Shown: in pieces, positions 35,201 through 44,505 of the stretch
How the letters are laid out: each line of letters starts with the position of its first letter
Position numbering within the stretch: position 1 is the first letter of the stretch
Assembly (NCBI GenBank): GCA_905147135.1
Contig: LR990042.1
Span: 8,361,545-8,425,544 of the forward strand
DNA length: 64,000 bases
Direction: 5' to 3'
From: Blastobasis lacticolella
Taxonomy: Eukaryota > Arthropoda > Insecta > Lepidoptera > Blastobasidae
Translations under genes and position numbers: made by a program
The notes under the pieces: generated by a model
The model's database searches: none
What the model was told of the DNA's origin: nothing
The model's input: only the letters and a program-made list of their open reading frames with translations

Positions 35201-38108
35201 ATGACACGGAGGTGGCTTATGTATATCACGAGCGTATGAGTGTCAGAAACAGCAACGCAACGTAGCCTGTTATCAACTGCATTTCTTATCACCCGCTATA
35301 CAACGTGTACGAGTGTATGGCACGCGTACGTAGATACGTGTACCGAATACGTATTCGTACATAGTTATATACCACGTATGATACGCATTATATCTCCATC
35401 GAATACTTATATCTACATCATATGCCGATTGGGCTGATAGATATCTACCTGGGCATATCATTCCTAGACATCTCCACACTGCATCAGAGCACAGAATACT
35501 ATTAAGTACTATAACTCCGAGCTGAAGGAGTTACGCGAAGGCGCATTGGCACAACTAACCTAACTCAATTGAAATTTAAATATTCTCTGAGCTTTAACAA
35601 AACGCTAACCTAACGAAATAGAAACTCTCGCCGCCTTCATCCTCCTTGTACACTTCGCTGGGTCTTCGGCAACCATAATTGTAGTGGTGGTGAGCTTGTT
35701 GGCACGCATGTCATCCTTAACGACGTCAAGACATCGCTGTTAGTGCTGGCCTCTTTTTCAGGAAGTGGGACGTGGCCAGACATGTTTTATTCACTACGTA
35801 ATTTAGAAGCCTGCGCGAGACGTAGCCACAACATCGAAGACGGCACGTTTGCAGCTTATCTGCGTTGTCACGGACTTTAATCAAGAAGCTTAAGGCTATC
35901 GCGATAATGGGCGCTTCGATTTCGATCTTTGCGTAAAACTCCACACCTCAACTGCATCATCTTCGTTTCTGTGACGCGCAGCTTCTGCTTGTGTCGTTCT
36001 AGTAGAGGATAAGTCTCGCTGCCTTATATAGAAGGGCAGGTATAATTATGGTTTAATAAACCTGTACCTTCGCTTACTTTACTAAAATTTTCTGGACACT
36101 AACGACATGCGGTTCAAGCCGCGGATATTCGGACTTTGACGTCGCTGTCGATGTCCCTGGTAGCGATAAGTACAGATCCTTCTAATCTAAATCCATGAGC
36201 TAGACCACATTCGCCTTTGCGGACGGGTAAGGGATCTGTATTGTTGCCATGTACTCTGTATTCATCATATTAAGTTTCAAAATGCCGTTCTCAAGTGACC
36301 TTCAATCTGTTCACACGTTGGACTAGTTGGATGTCTAATTTTTTCTCCTTCAACCTTCATCTGCCCAATCCTGAGTATAGGTTTCCTACATTTCATGCCT
36401 CTTCACACTAAGCGGGCTTTCCGCCGCCAGTCCTTCCCAGCCACTGGAGCCCTGGTGCACCTTTACCTTCGGGAACGGGTTTGTATCATCAACAGCAGTC
36501 TCTAACTATGGAATCCGAATCACGGTACATGTCCCGGGTAATGTCAACATAGACCTCTGGTACTGCTTTGGACCGCAACGCCCAAAATCATTTCATGAAT
36601 GACAAAATCGAAGGCCTCCGGCATGTTCACTGTGTTCTTTAATCTGTGTCCCTCTATGATAGATGAATACGAGGTCCATGGTCCTGCACCTCTTGTCGGA
36701 GCCCAGAGTCCTCAAAGCTTAGTGATGTGAGTGGTTGAGAACCAAATGAGTCTAGTTCCGCCTACCGCTCGTTTGGTGGCACGTTTGGCATACCTGTACG
36801 CAGCGTGGTCTTTAGGAGATCTAGACGCTTGCTACATGGGAAAGTAGGCTTTCCCTCAACATAGCTGTCCGAGTTGTTCTGTCCCAGAATTGTTGGATGG
36901 GTTCGCCATTTGTCGCTAAAGTAAAGGGCGAACTCACGGGGCTTAGTTCTTTCAAGCACTTTCTCGTTTGGCATCGGCACTGCTCCCGGTATTTGAACCT
37001 CGAACCTTCACGCGCGGGTCCATTACTATTGTACTCATTTGAGGTATTCACAATTAAATCCCTTCAGTGTACAATTGTCCAACTCGTTTACCGGGTGACA
37101 TCGTGCGGCGACATAACTTTGGGAGTAATAGTCGTGCAACATGCTGTGCGATATCGCACGATAACTCTTGTGGCACAATTGACAGGGGAAACAATTGTCC
37201 TCAGTGAATATTTGTTGTGTGTGCAGGGAAACATTCAGATCAAATCAATATTATTTTAAAGAATTATCATTATGGAAACCATGCTGTACACACATAGTTA
37301 CACAGTAGTAGATTTTGCAGCAACAATGAGTTACACCTCACCAGACCAATAACTTATGTAAGATTCACTTGTTCAATTATACACAATCAATTATTTGGTA
37401 TTCAACACTAAGAACCAAGTCTTGGTGTTTGATAATGAGTGAACAGTTAAGAACAAAGCAGCTAAATGCAGGGGTTGGTTTCTCTTACTTCCTCAATATA
37501 GGTAGTTTCTATATAGTAGAAGGAAGGTGAGTACATAGTGCTAGTTTAAAGTGAAATGTAATGAGAGTAATTTTAAACCTTCGGCTGTATCACCTTTTCC
37601 TGGGTGGGATGGTAGTCAAATACCTGTCTAGTACAATATTAAAAAAAGCATCATACTCACCCCAAGTACACCAATTCCATCACAAAACTGCCACCCCATC
37701 AACCAGTCTATTTCATAGCTGTGGTTCATTATGAGATATCCGTGTTCTTTTCCATAATATTTGTCATATTCATCTTTTTTAATGTAAACAGACAAGGTAG
37801 TCCCAGACCACCATTCTGACATAAACACTAATTCTGAAAATTTAATATTTAATGTTAGCCTAAAATTATTAAAATTTATTAAGTACTTAGATATCAAAAC
37901 ATTATCAAATTAATAACTTATACTTACGACAGTGAAATGAATAAGAAAGATAGTAATTTATTTTCCTGTATAATGTTTTGTTAAATTGTTTTAGAGTAAA
38001 ATATAGAGTGCCTTGTATAAAACTCAAAATTATACCAGACGTAAAGTATGATATTGCAAAACATAGATGGACTATAGTAGATTGTTTCAGAATATTTAAA
38101 ATAGTCAT
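23206..38108 (-). CDS. AGPAT3: 1-acyl-sn-glycerol-3-phosphate acyltransferase, AGPAT3/4/5 type
   Basis: Membrane enzyme (ER/Golgi) that acylates lysophosphatidic acid to phosphatidic acid for glycerolipid synthesis. Seven exons in gene order: 38108-37928, 37833-37661, 35123-34962, 34616-34416, 33308-33171, 24313-24094, 23282-23206; phases 1, 0, 0, 0, 0, 1; 383 aa (human AGPAT3 376). Residues about 10-35 are hydrophobic. Catalytic motif I is NHSYEID (97-103), motif III is EGTR (178-181), and [11 protein letters not shown] and [12 protein letters not shown] also fit the family. A C-terminal hydrophobic hairpin, [20 protein letters not shown], precedes the tail [12 protein letters not shown], close to human EKGSSYGNQE. 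The donor at 33170 is GTTTGG, a weak one. Intron 5 is 8.9 kb and filled with repeats. A noncoding first exon near 39.1 kb is likely. AATAAA overlaps the stop codon. I cannot separate AGPAT3 from AGPAT4 or 5 with certainty. Confidence 0.94.
23545..23692. mobile_element. Palindromic MITE-like element
   Basis: Left arm GTTAGCGACGCAGGTTCTTC, then CCCCGGCT and AGCTACCAGC. Right arm AGCTGGTAGC, GTAGCCGAGGGGA, GAGGAACCTGTGTCGCTAAC. GGTTAT occurs on both outer sides (23539-23544 and 23694-23699, with one base between element and right copy), which may be the target duplication. It lies between AGPAT3 exons 6 and 7. Confidence 0.7.
25071..25900 (-). mobile_element. Retroelement-associated coding relic
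   Basis: Decayed minus-strand coding sequence within AGPAT3 intron 5. Broken frames read [13 protein letters not shown] (about 25750-25790) and then [19 protein letters not shown] and [16 protein letters not shown] (25075-25460). From memory, this SG-WLQA-P ... RPDG-TL-PW ... WD-T--DT-A pattern recurs in many invertebrate genomes in or near reverse-transcriptase-bearing repeats. I cannot assign the family with confidence. Local GC is higher than around it. Confidence 0.5.
26280..26730 (+). mobile_element. Probable solo LTR (451 bp)
   Basis: The segment begins TGTCGCGACC and ends ACATGTAACA (TG...CA). It is flanked by ATAA on both sides (26276-26279 and 26731-26734), a possible 4-bp target duplication. 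It contains an initiator-like TTCAGTCAGTTTGG near 26520 and a poly(A) signal AATAAA near 26669, the expected order for a retroelement LTR. No gag or pol follows on either side, so it would be a solo LTR. It sits in AGPAT3 intron 5. Confidence 0.5.
27794..27930. mobile_element. Palindromic MITE with TATGCAACTG termini
   Basis: Outer arms AGTAGTGTATGCAACTG and CAGTTGCATAAACTACT; inner arms GTATTAAAACACTCGTGT and ACACTCATGTTTTAATAC; apex ATCATACTCGGCTACGCC and TCGTATGAT. No ORF. Confidence 0.7.
28665..28707. repeat. Short perfect-looking hairpin
   Basis: GGTCATTTGGATTAAAGCC pairs with GGCTTAATCCGAATGACC around a 6-base loop. It could be the remnant of a small foldback element. Confidence 0.6.
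30517..30664 (+). repeat. GTAGG-rich low-complexity tract
   Basis: About 150 bp dominated on this strand by irregular GTAGG, GGTAG and GAGTAG words (GGGTAGGTAGGGG, GGTAGGGTAGGGGG). It resembles a degenerate pentamer array but is not the insect telomere repeat TTAGG. Confidence 0.7.
31087..31340 (+). mobile_element. tRNA-derived SINE (family B), copy 2
   Basis: The best-preserved copy. The A-box region is CCTGAGTGGTTCAGTGG near 31092, and a consensus B box GGTTCGATCCC lies at 31142-31152. The body is TTTCTGTTACGGGTCTGGG, GTATATAAGTAG, CTAGATGGCGCTGTG, and the tail is ATTTATTTATTTA. It lies in AGPAT3 intron 5. Confidence 0.85.
32145..32345 (+). repeat. Interspersed repeat containing TAATATTATAAATGCGAAA
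   Basis: Second copy of the family at 8735-8930. Shared words are TAATATTATAAATGCGAAA, GTTACTCCTTAACGCAAAAACTACTGAACGG and GCGGGAACGGGTCCAGAACG, in the same order. Confidence 0.65.
33702..33952 (+). mobile_element. SINE family A, internally deleted copy
   Basis: Begins GGGAGCGTCGGTGGCTGAGTGG like the head at 370, then jumps straight to GTGGCTCTTACGGTGACGG. The B box and following sequence are missing. The body (GGTCAGGTTCTACCGGTAGC, GGGTCACGG, CAAATCCTGGATCAT-like, CACAACCGGGACATTAA) is intact. Located in AGPAT3 intron 4. Confidence 0.75.
35630..36700 (-). mobile_element. Decayed LINE reverse transcriptase (RTE-like)
   Basis: Minus-strand pieces in several frames read [18 protein letters not shown] (about 36530-36585), [16 protein letters not shown] (about 36440-36490), [13 protein letters not shown] (about 36250-36290) and [17 protein letters not shown] (about 35950-36000). 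They occur in the order of an RTE-type reverse transcriptase and its C-terminal region, with stops and frameshifts throughout. No intact ORF. Located in AGPAT3 intron 2. Confidence 0.7.
36720..37010. repeat. Repeat shared with 59340-59580
   Basis: Shares CTTTAGGAGATCT-GACGCTTGC and TTG-TGGATGGGTT-GCCA--CGTCGCT with a segment in intron 5 of TRABD-B. Probably part of the same class of retroelement as the adjacent reverse-transcriptase relic; limits uncertain. Confidence 0.5.
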
Positions 38109-38271
38109 TATGGGTCAGCTTTCTCTGCAACTCATGAAATCTAGAACAAAACAATTTGTAACAAGATAATTTAAAACATTATTATGCCAAGCAATAATTT
38201 TTACATTGTTGTTCTGGTTTGAAACATAGAGTAGCCAGTAAAATTACAGGCTAGAAGCATATCATCTTCAA

Positions 38272-38432
38272 CACCCCTGAGGCCTTACCATGAGCGCTTA
38301 TAGCAGGACCTAAACAGAACTGCCTGGCTTAGAATGAGTCAGCGCTATACATGTCACATAAGCTTGTCTCGTTCTAAGCAGGGCAATTCTGTTTAGGTCC
38401 CGCTATAACAGCTCATGGTAAGCCCCCTGCTG
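38272..38432. mobile_element. MITE, three-copy family, copy 3
   Basis: Left arm GGCCTTACCATGAGCGCTTA, AGGACCTAAACAGAACTGCC. Core CACATAAGCTTGTCTCGTTC. Right arm ends GCTCATGGTAAGCCCCCTG. It lies just upstream of the AGPAT3 start codon, probably in the first intron or 5' region. Confidence 0.8.
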
Positions 38433-39033
38433 TTCTGCATTTTGCTGTTATTTTGTTGTTATGAAACCTCTGCATGTCTTATACCACTTCCCATGCTGCT
38501 TCATTGATTATTAACATTTTTAAGAAAGAAGTTACTTAATTAAAAATGTCAATAGCAACCAGTCATTGAAAAAAAACATGTTCAAGAAAAAATTCCAATT
38601 CTCGAAATATTTGCGACATGTAATTGGCAAATGGTAGGTAACTAAAAATGTTTTCTCAAAAATTTGTTGCAAGTATATCTGCAACCAAGGAATTTGTAAA
38701 TGAATCTTCAGAATAACAAAAGTCAATAGATTATCACTACGGTCATCAATAAACAAACTTGTGCTTGAACTAACCACATCAAAGTACAGGATATCTACTT
38801 ACCTATCTAATAATAGACTGAAAAAAGTCAACAAACAGGTTCATCACATGGTCGGAACTAATTCAGTTGTACAAGATGATTTTTACCGAAACTAACATTA
38901 CTTTCCCATAAAGTAAATACTTAATTCATTGAACATTACCTACCGATACTACATTTTAAACAAAAATGTGTTGTAATATTGTTCCAATTGACTTTAGCCT
39001 TCCTTCAATAATGTGTAATTTTCTTGCGACAAT

Positions 39034-39300
39034 ACATAGGGATATTATCGATTTTACTTTTATTTTGAAATATGGATAACACATTTTTCATACATACCGA
39101 ACAATTTGTTTCTTCCTCACTGACCGATCAAATCAAAGAAAAGAAGAAAGAAGAAGACTGAACGAACGACTGACTTCACTGCCCGCTTGCTGCGCGTGCT
39201 CGTCCGTGCGCGTTGCCTGTCTGTCTGTCACTGTCACCATCTGTCACTGTCAAGTCAAGTCAACTCTGTGATTTCTGTCTGTTATGTCAATCAAACCAAT
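39034..39300 (-). promoter_or_regulatory. Likely 5' end / promoter region of AGPAT3
   Basis: A locally GC-rich patch (CTGCGCGTGCTCGTCCGTGCGCG near 39190) lies about 1 kb upstream of the AGPAT3 start codon and is followed by repeated TGTCACTG words. It is the only promoter-like composition between AGPAT3 and OSGEPL1 on that side. Inference from base composition and position only. Confidence 0.3.
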
Positions 39301-39921
39301 AGTGCTTGACCAAAACATGGACCGAAAATAGATTTTACGCCCGAAACCGAAACCAAATCGTAGTTTGAGTGAAACCGGAACGATTGGTAACTTCGTTCTG
39401 GATTCACCCAAACTACGGGTCGCTGTATTGGTGAAATAGCGTACAGCTCGGTCTACAGGTAAAAAATAAGGGGCCTTACCTGGACATACCTCCGATTTTA
39501 AATAAATGTTGGGAGTATGTTCGGGAATAGTGTGCGGTGTGTAATTGAAGTTTTAGATCTCGAGGAGCCTACAGCGATACAATCGCCGATAGCACGCCGC
39601 CATTTTGATCCCATCCTGTTAAAAGACGTCACAACATGCATTGCGGATAGGCTCTACCTACTCTCAATAGGGCCCCTGGGCCCTGTGAAATGTACGATTT
39701 TGAATGACATGAAGTTGTTTATACTTTATAGCGCACTCCACATGTTTATTAATCCGCGGGATCACGTGAATATATATGTAAAGCGTTCTCCACATGTTCG
39801 ACATTCCGCGGTATCAAGAGAATGTAGAGGGAGTATACGCCTATATTCGTGTAGTCCCATGCATGTTTGGCATGTCTCACCTATTTCATAGACTAAGTAG
39901 AGATGTATCGATTTTATATTT

Positions 39922-40458
39922 GACGGCGCATCGAGTTATTGGTCGTGATAAGATGTCTATCGGTTAGATACTCTTTAGCTGGTCCTTGTTTGTTTGTTTG
40001 TCGGTGGTTAATTAACAATGGCAGCGCGCGCACGCATTATTGTGCGCTGTGATGTTCTCGTTTTGATTAACACCAGAAATCAAGCACCCACGAGGAATTG
40101 CTATATAAGTCACGAATACCAATACCATAGCCTTTAAACTAACGTCGTTGTAAGTTTGTGTCGTGGTGGACCGCGGGCCCAAATGCGCCGCGCTGGAAAA
40201 GTCGGCCCTGATGTTAAAATGACGATGATAGATCCAATTATATCCAGCGCGGCGGATTGGTATTCGTGACTTATATAGCAATTCCTCGTGGGTGCTTGGT
40301 TTCTGGTGTTAATTAAAACAAGAACATCACAACGCACAATAATGCGTGCGCGCGCTGCCATTCTTAACTAACCACAGACCACTAAGCAAAACAAGGACCA
40401 GCTAAAGAGTATCTATTCGATATATATCTTATCACGACCAATAACTCGATGCGCCGTC
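39922..40458. mobile_element. 537-bp foldback element with 6-bp target duplication
   Basis: Left terminus GACGGCGCATCGAGTTATTG; right terminus CAATAACTCGATGCGCCGTC. The arms run about 200 bp each, including CTTTAGCTGGTCCTTGTTT, CAGCGCGCGCACGCATTATT and AAGCACCCACGAGGAATTGC with their reverse complements. ATATTT flanks both ends (39916-39921 and 40459-40464). No transposase ORF; ORFs inside are products of the palindrome. Confidence 0.85.
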
Positions 40459-40504
40459 ATATTTATCTTCCTAGCGCTTTTTTCCATAATAGGTTCGGGG
40501 TACA

Positions 40505-40600
40505 CTTGACCATGATCCAGGATACTAGTAGATCAGGTTATGACAGTAGAGCAGCTGCCATCACCTCTGTGACCCTGTTTACAGCAGCAGGTACCAGATT
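40505..40600 (-). mobile_element. SINE family A fragment (reverse)
   Basis: Antisense CATGATCCAGGAT and GTGACCCTG match the 3' body of family A at 55281-55450. It is followed at 40619-40680 by a piece of the GGTGACCACTTTCCATCAGG repeat. Confidence 0.5.
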
Positions 40601-41014
40601 AGTAAATTTAAACCACGACGGTGGTGACCACTTTCCATCAGGTGGCCCGCTAGCCTGTTTGTCTGCGTACAACATAAAAAAAAAACCGGTGAATCGATAT
40701 AATATCGACGCATTTAGCACCTACCACATCCCTAATAAGCGAGAATGAAGAGCGTCTACCAAAGTGCCGGCAAAAGTTTCGGCGAACATGTGGAGAGCGC
40801 TTTGGGTTGCTGCAACGGTGTAATCACCTCTTATTATTCAAAGAGAATATAGAGTTAATAGAGTATACATAGCACGCACAACGTAAAGTCAACGTCACAG
40901 TGAGTGACAGTTCACACCGTAAAATCAGCTGCTTTTGCATTCATCAAAGTTGTACAGTAAAATCAAAAAGTATATGTATTGTAAATACATTAAAATTATT
41001 TAAAATTCATTTAA

Positions 41015-42262
41015 GTGATGATTAATCTTACTTGCCGTGTCCCTAACTTAGCTCGACAAACAATATGGTATTCGCAGAGACACATGACTTGCGAAGTTGC
41101 ACCGCAATCTGTAAATGTATTGGGAATAGAAACATCCTGCGATGATACTGGCTGCGCCGTTGTAAATAATTCAAAGAATATACTAGGGGAATCTCTTTTT
41201 TCTCAGAACAATATCCATGTCAGGTACGGTGGCGTAAATCCAACACTTGCTCGGGAACTTCACAGGGAAAATATTGAATCAGCAGTCAACGAAGCTGTAT
41301 TAAAAGCCCAATTAGATATTGGTGACATTCATGCTATAGCTGTTACTACCAAGCCAGGACTTTTGGCTAGTTTGCAGATAGGAGTAAAATACGCTAATTA
41401 TCTTGCGAAGCAATATAACAAGCCTTTGATACCTATCCATCACATGGAAGCTCATGCATTGGTTGCTAGAATGTGTGATAATATACCGTTTCCTTATATG
41501 GTGTTACTTATATCTGGGGGGCATTGTCTTTTAGGTATTGCAAATGATATTGACAAATTTTTATTACTTGGTAGAACATTAGATAATGCACCTGGTGAAG
41601 TATTAGATAAAGTAGCTAGAAGAATGAAGTTAAAAAATTTGCCAGAATACTCGAAGATATCTGGAGGCGAAGCTGTTGAATTAGCTGCTCAGAAAGCCAC
41701 AGATCTTCAACAATTTCAGTTTCCATTACCATTGATAAGAAGTAGAAATTGTAATTTTAGTTTTAGTGGACTGAAAGACTCGTTGGTTCGGAGTTTGTTG
41801 GCAAAAGAACGAGAACATGGTATAATGGGTGGTGCAATTATACCAGAAGTTTTTAATCTTTGTGCAGCTTTTCAATTAGCTATTGCTGAACACATAATTA
41901 ACAGAGTGGAAAGAGCCATTTTATTTAGTCAAAAATATAATTATTTGCCTTTTGATAAAAAGAATCTGGTTGTGTCTGGAGGTGTTGCATGTAACAATTA
42001 TTTGTACAAGTGTTTGGAGTATCTCGGGCATAAACATCAGTATAATGTATATCGACCTCCACCTAGATTGTGTACAGATAATGGAGTCATGATTGCCTGG
42101 AATGGTATAGAAAAATTGAATAAGACTTGTAGACTACATTCATATATCAATAACAACGACATTGACCCTAATGCTGCATTTGGATACAGTTTAGAAAATG
42201 AAGTTAAAGAAGCTGACCTTCCTGTGAAAGTAACAAGATTAAATGTGATCAGTGAAACTTAA
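41015..42262 (+). CDS. OSGEPL1: Mitochondrial tRNA N6-threonylcarbamoyladenosine transferase (Qri7/OSGEPL1)
   Basis: Transfers threonylcarbamoyl from TC-AMP to A37 of mitochondrial ANN-decoding tRNAs. TsaD/Kae1/Qri7 family, ASKHA fold. A single uninterrupted 415-codon exon, full family length. The first about 33 residues are Arg-containing and poor in acidic residues (NLARQTIWYSQRH), fitting a mitochondrial presequence, followed by NVLGIETSCDDTG (34-46). The metal-binding motif is HMEAH (143-147); SGGH is at 167-170; DNAPGEVLDKVARR is at 190-203; FSFSGLKDSL and VSGGVACNN follow. ATG 41015 is followed at once by a second ATG; both are in frame. The stop TAA (42260-42262) overlaps the poly(A) signal AATAAA. 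Convergent with ATP synthase epsilon, 133 bp between stops. The lack of introns contrasts with all its neighbours. Confidence 0.96.
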   Translation: MMINLTCRVPNLARQTIWYSQRHMTCEVAPQSVNVLGIETSCDDTGCAVVNNSKNILGESLFSQNNIHVRYGGVNPTLARELHRENIESAVNEAVLKAQLDIGDIHAIAVTTKPGLLASLQIGVKYANYLAKQYNKPLIPIHHMEAHALVARMCDNIPFPYMVLLISGGHCLLGIANDIDKFLLLGRTLDNAPGEVLDKVARRMKLKNLPEYSKISGGEAVELAAQKATDLQQFQFPLPLIRSRNCNFSFSGLKDSLVRSLLAKEREHGIMGGAIIPEVFNLCAAFQLAIAEHIINRVERAILFSQKYNYLPFDKKNLVVSGGVACNNYLYKCLEYLGHKHQYNVYRPPPRLCTDNGVMIAWNGIEKLNKTCRLHSYINNNDIDPNAAFGYSLENEVKEADLPVKVTRLNVISET

Positions 42263-42266
42263 TAAA
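42261..42266 (+). terminator. Poly(A) signal overlapping the OSGEPL1 stop
   Basis: TAATAAA: the last two bases of the TAA stop are the first two of AATAAA, so the 3' UTR would be only some 20-30 nt if this signal is used. Confidence 0.6.
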
Positions 42267-42324
42267 GTCTTTCTTTTAATCTCCTCTAAATGGTTAACAA
42301 ACGCACATATTTTTAAACAATAAC

Positions 42325-42330
42325 TTTATT
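42325..42330 (-). terminator. Poly(A) signal, ATP synthase epsilon
   Basis: AATAAA on the minus strand, 66 nt after the stop at 42396. It faces the OSGEPL1 signal about 60 bp away. Confidence 0.6.
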
Positions 42331-42395
42331 TACTTAGGTAAAACTAGTGTTACATTATAGATGATCATGCATGTTCACAAAGTGGTCCTTTCCAA

Positions 42396-43887
42396 TTACT
42401 TGGGTGCTGCGTTTTGCAAATCTGAAAATAGAGCAGAGTCTTAGTTGTGTATAACATGTTCCTTGCTTTATGATAGATGTGAATTCACACATTATAACAC
42501 TCTCACTTGTTGCAGTACTCTAGGTCTAGTCTAAAAGTCTAATGCATACACAGCATTCTGTGGTTAGAACTATTATTTTTAAATTAGTAACTCAGACGGG
42601 ACAATACACACATATTATTTCACAACTAATGTAGTATAATAAGTATTATATTTTAACCAGATAATAGGTTGTACAAATACTTATTAGCTGGTTTTTTTGT
42701 ATACTACTGTTAGTATTGAATTGACAGAAATATTAATTTTAAGCATTCAGTTGACTTTCTTTGAACTCATCAACCTAACTTACACATTACTGACTAATCC
42801 TTCTCATCTGAAAAATTAATACACACTTTTGAATTGTATCTAATCAAAATTTAAGTAAAGAAAACTAATCAGAGATAATTTTTAAGAGAGGTAGGGCATA
42901 GTGGGGTATCCCGTTCAAATTGGAGCTGCTCGACTGGGGAAGTACCTCCATCTTACAGAATACCGCAGCTATACAATACTCTTTTAAATAGTATTGTGTT
43001 TCTGCCGGTGAGTAAGGTCTCCAGTGCTCCATGGGGTGGGGATTTGGGGAACTGTGGCTTTGGCAGTGGAGGGGCATTTGCCTTTTTGCTGCCAGATTGT
43101 GTTATAGCGGTGGGCAACGCATTGGCGATACTCTTAGTGTTGCTAATGTCTATAGGCAGTGGTGACTACTTCCCATCAGCTGGCTTGCTCGCCTGTTTGC
43201 CTACCTGTTTGACTCGCTGTCTATGAAGTCAGGTCTGTCTAAACAGTCAAGCAACTTGGGAAATTATAGGATTGATCAAAACTAAAAAGTAAGCAAAATT
43301 GATTGAATATTGAAGATGTCTGTCTGTACACAACAAGATAGTAGCTAAACGAGTCTTCATTATTCAAAATCAGGTTGCTTACGAATCAACCTTCTAATTA
43401 CTAAAGTCACTTGACTTTTTAGACAATTTAACTATACCATTATTTTGCCAGATTAAATGTTCTTTTATAATCTTGAACATTGAATGTATTGCTGACCATT
43501 CACCATGATCTGCCAGAAACTAAGCTACTCCTAGCACTTATGATAAGTATTCCTTTTTTAGGCCCGCGCCCTATAAAATATAAGATACTGACTGAAGGTT
43601 TGTAAATTAGATGTATTTTAGGTACTAAGGAAAATACAAAGAATTACTTACGGGCAGGCTTTCCATTAGCCCATGGAGTTAACCGAACATGGGATACATC
43701 TCGCTTTACAGCGTCAGCACGAAACTCTTGCTTCAAAGCCTTTCGTAGAACTCTTGCAGCAATATTGGAATAGTTTATGTAACTGAAAGCGAAAACATTG
43801 ATAACCTATAAGTATTGGACTTAGATATATACATATAAGGCGTTTTATTGAATCTTACTTAAGACCAGCTTGTCTCCAGGCACTCAT
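42396..43887 (-). CDS. ATP5F1E: ATP synthase subunit epsilon, mitochondrial
   Basis: Small central-stalk subunit of mitochondrial F1-ATPase; its Drosophila homologue is stunted. Three exons in gene order: 43887-43859, 43782-43652, 42421-42396; phases 2 and 1; 61 aa, typical length. MSAWRQAGL then NYINYSNIAARVLRKAL, EFRADAVKRDVSHVRLTPW and ANGKPA match the insect family throughout. As usual for this subunit, no cleavable presequence is visible. The last exon has only eight codons plus stop (LQNAAPK end). Intron 2 (1.23 kb) carries a 320-bp repeat at 42885-43206. Divergent from TRABD-A, 618 bp between start codons. Confidence 0.95.
42885..43206 (+). mobile_element. About 320-bp SINE-like repeat, copy 1
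   Basis: Contains AGAGGTAGGGCATAG-GGGGTATC, GGGGAAGTACCTCCA, GTGCTCCATGGGGTGGGG, GGCATTTGCCTTTTTGCTGC and GGCAGTGGTGACTACTTCCCATCAG. The same order is found in reverse orientation at 54425-54755. Its 3' portion (GTGGTCACC-CTTTCCATCAGGTGG-CC) is also scattered at about 40619, 48106, 50090, 54470, 58910, 59280 and 60090. Located in ATP5F1E intron 2. Confidence 0.75.
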
Positions 43888-44505
43888 TTTGCTATTTTGT
43901 TGATTTCAATACGTAACTCGCAAAGTAGATTACCCAAAATGTGACTGCAAAATCGAAATCCGAATTCTCGAGTGATGTAACATTTGACTTGACAGTTACA
44001 TTCCAATACAACAAGTTTTCCAATAGTTACTTCATGTGCGTAGAAAGGAGCGTGATGATCTCACGGACTTCTCGCTTGTTTGCCGAATTTTTCGTCGAGT
44101 TCGTTGAATTTTATGGTCTGAGGTTATAAAGTTATTGGTCTGGAAAACTGTCACTGTCAGTGTGACTTTTCTGGTGTTTCTAGCTGACATTTTCTTTCAC
44201 TTTCGTGTTGTTGGCAAATCGTGAGCAAATCTTTGATTGAAAAGAGCTTTTGTTGAATTACGGCTATACTTCTTACTATCCATGATTTATTTTCAAATAC
44301 CTTATTCATCGTCATAAGCATTAAGTTTATTGTTTGAGTTACTGGCTGGACAATCCTTTGGTGATTTGGCTGTGGTGAGAATAATTTTAACTTTTAAAGT
44401 TACGTTACTGGCTTACTAGTATGGTAATAAGCATATGCTATGCATAGATATCGGCTATTTGTGTTTCTGTTTAGTTTAATATTTTTTCACAGCTGTGTAT
44501 AAAAT
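43888..44505. promoter_or_regulatory. Probable bidirectional promoter, ATP5F1E / TRABD-A
   Basis: A 618-bp gap between divergent start codons. It includes the two 5' UTRs and possibly a 5' intron of TRABD-A (TTCACAG near 44486). No TATA box at a convincing distance on either side. Called from gene geometry only. Confidence 0.4.

Noticed and set aside
39517..40361. ORFs of 75-124 codons around the 537-bp foldback
   Set aside because: Mirror-image ORFs on both strands arise from the palindrome; no protein family recognised.
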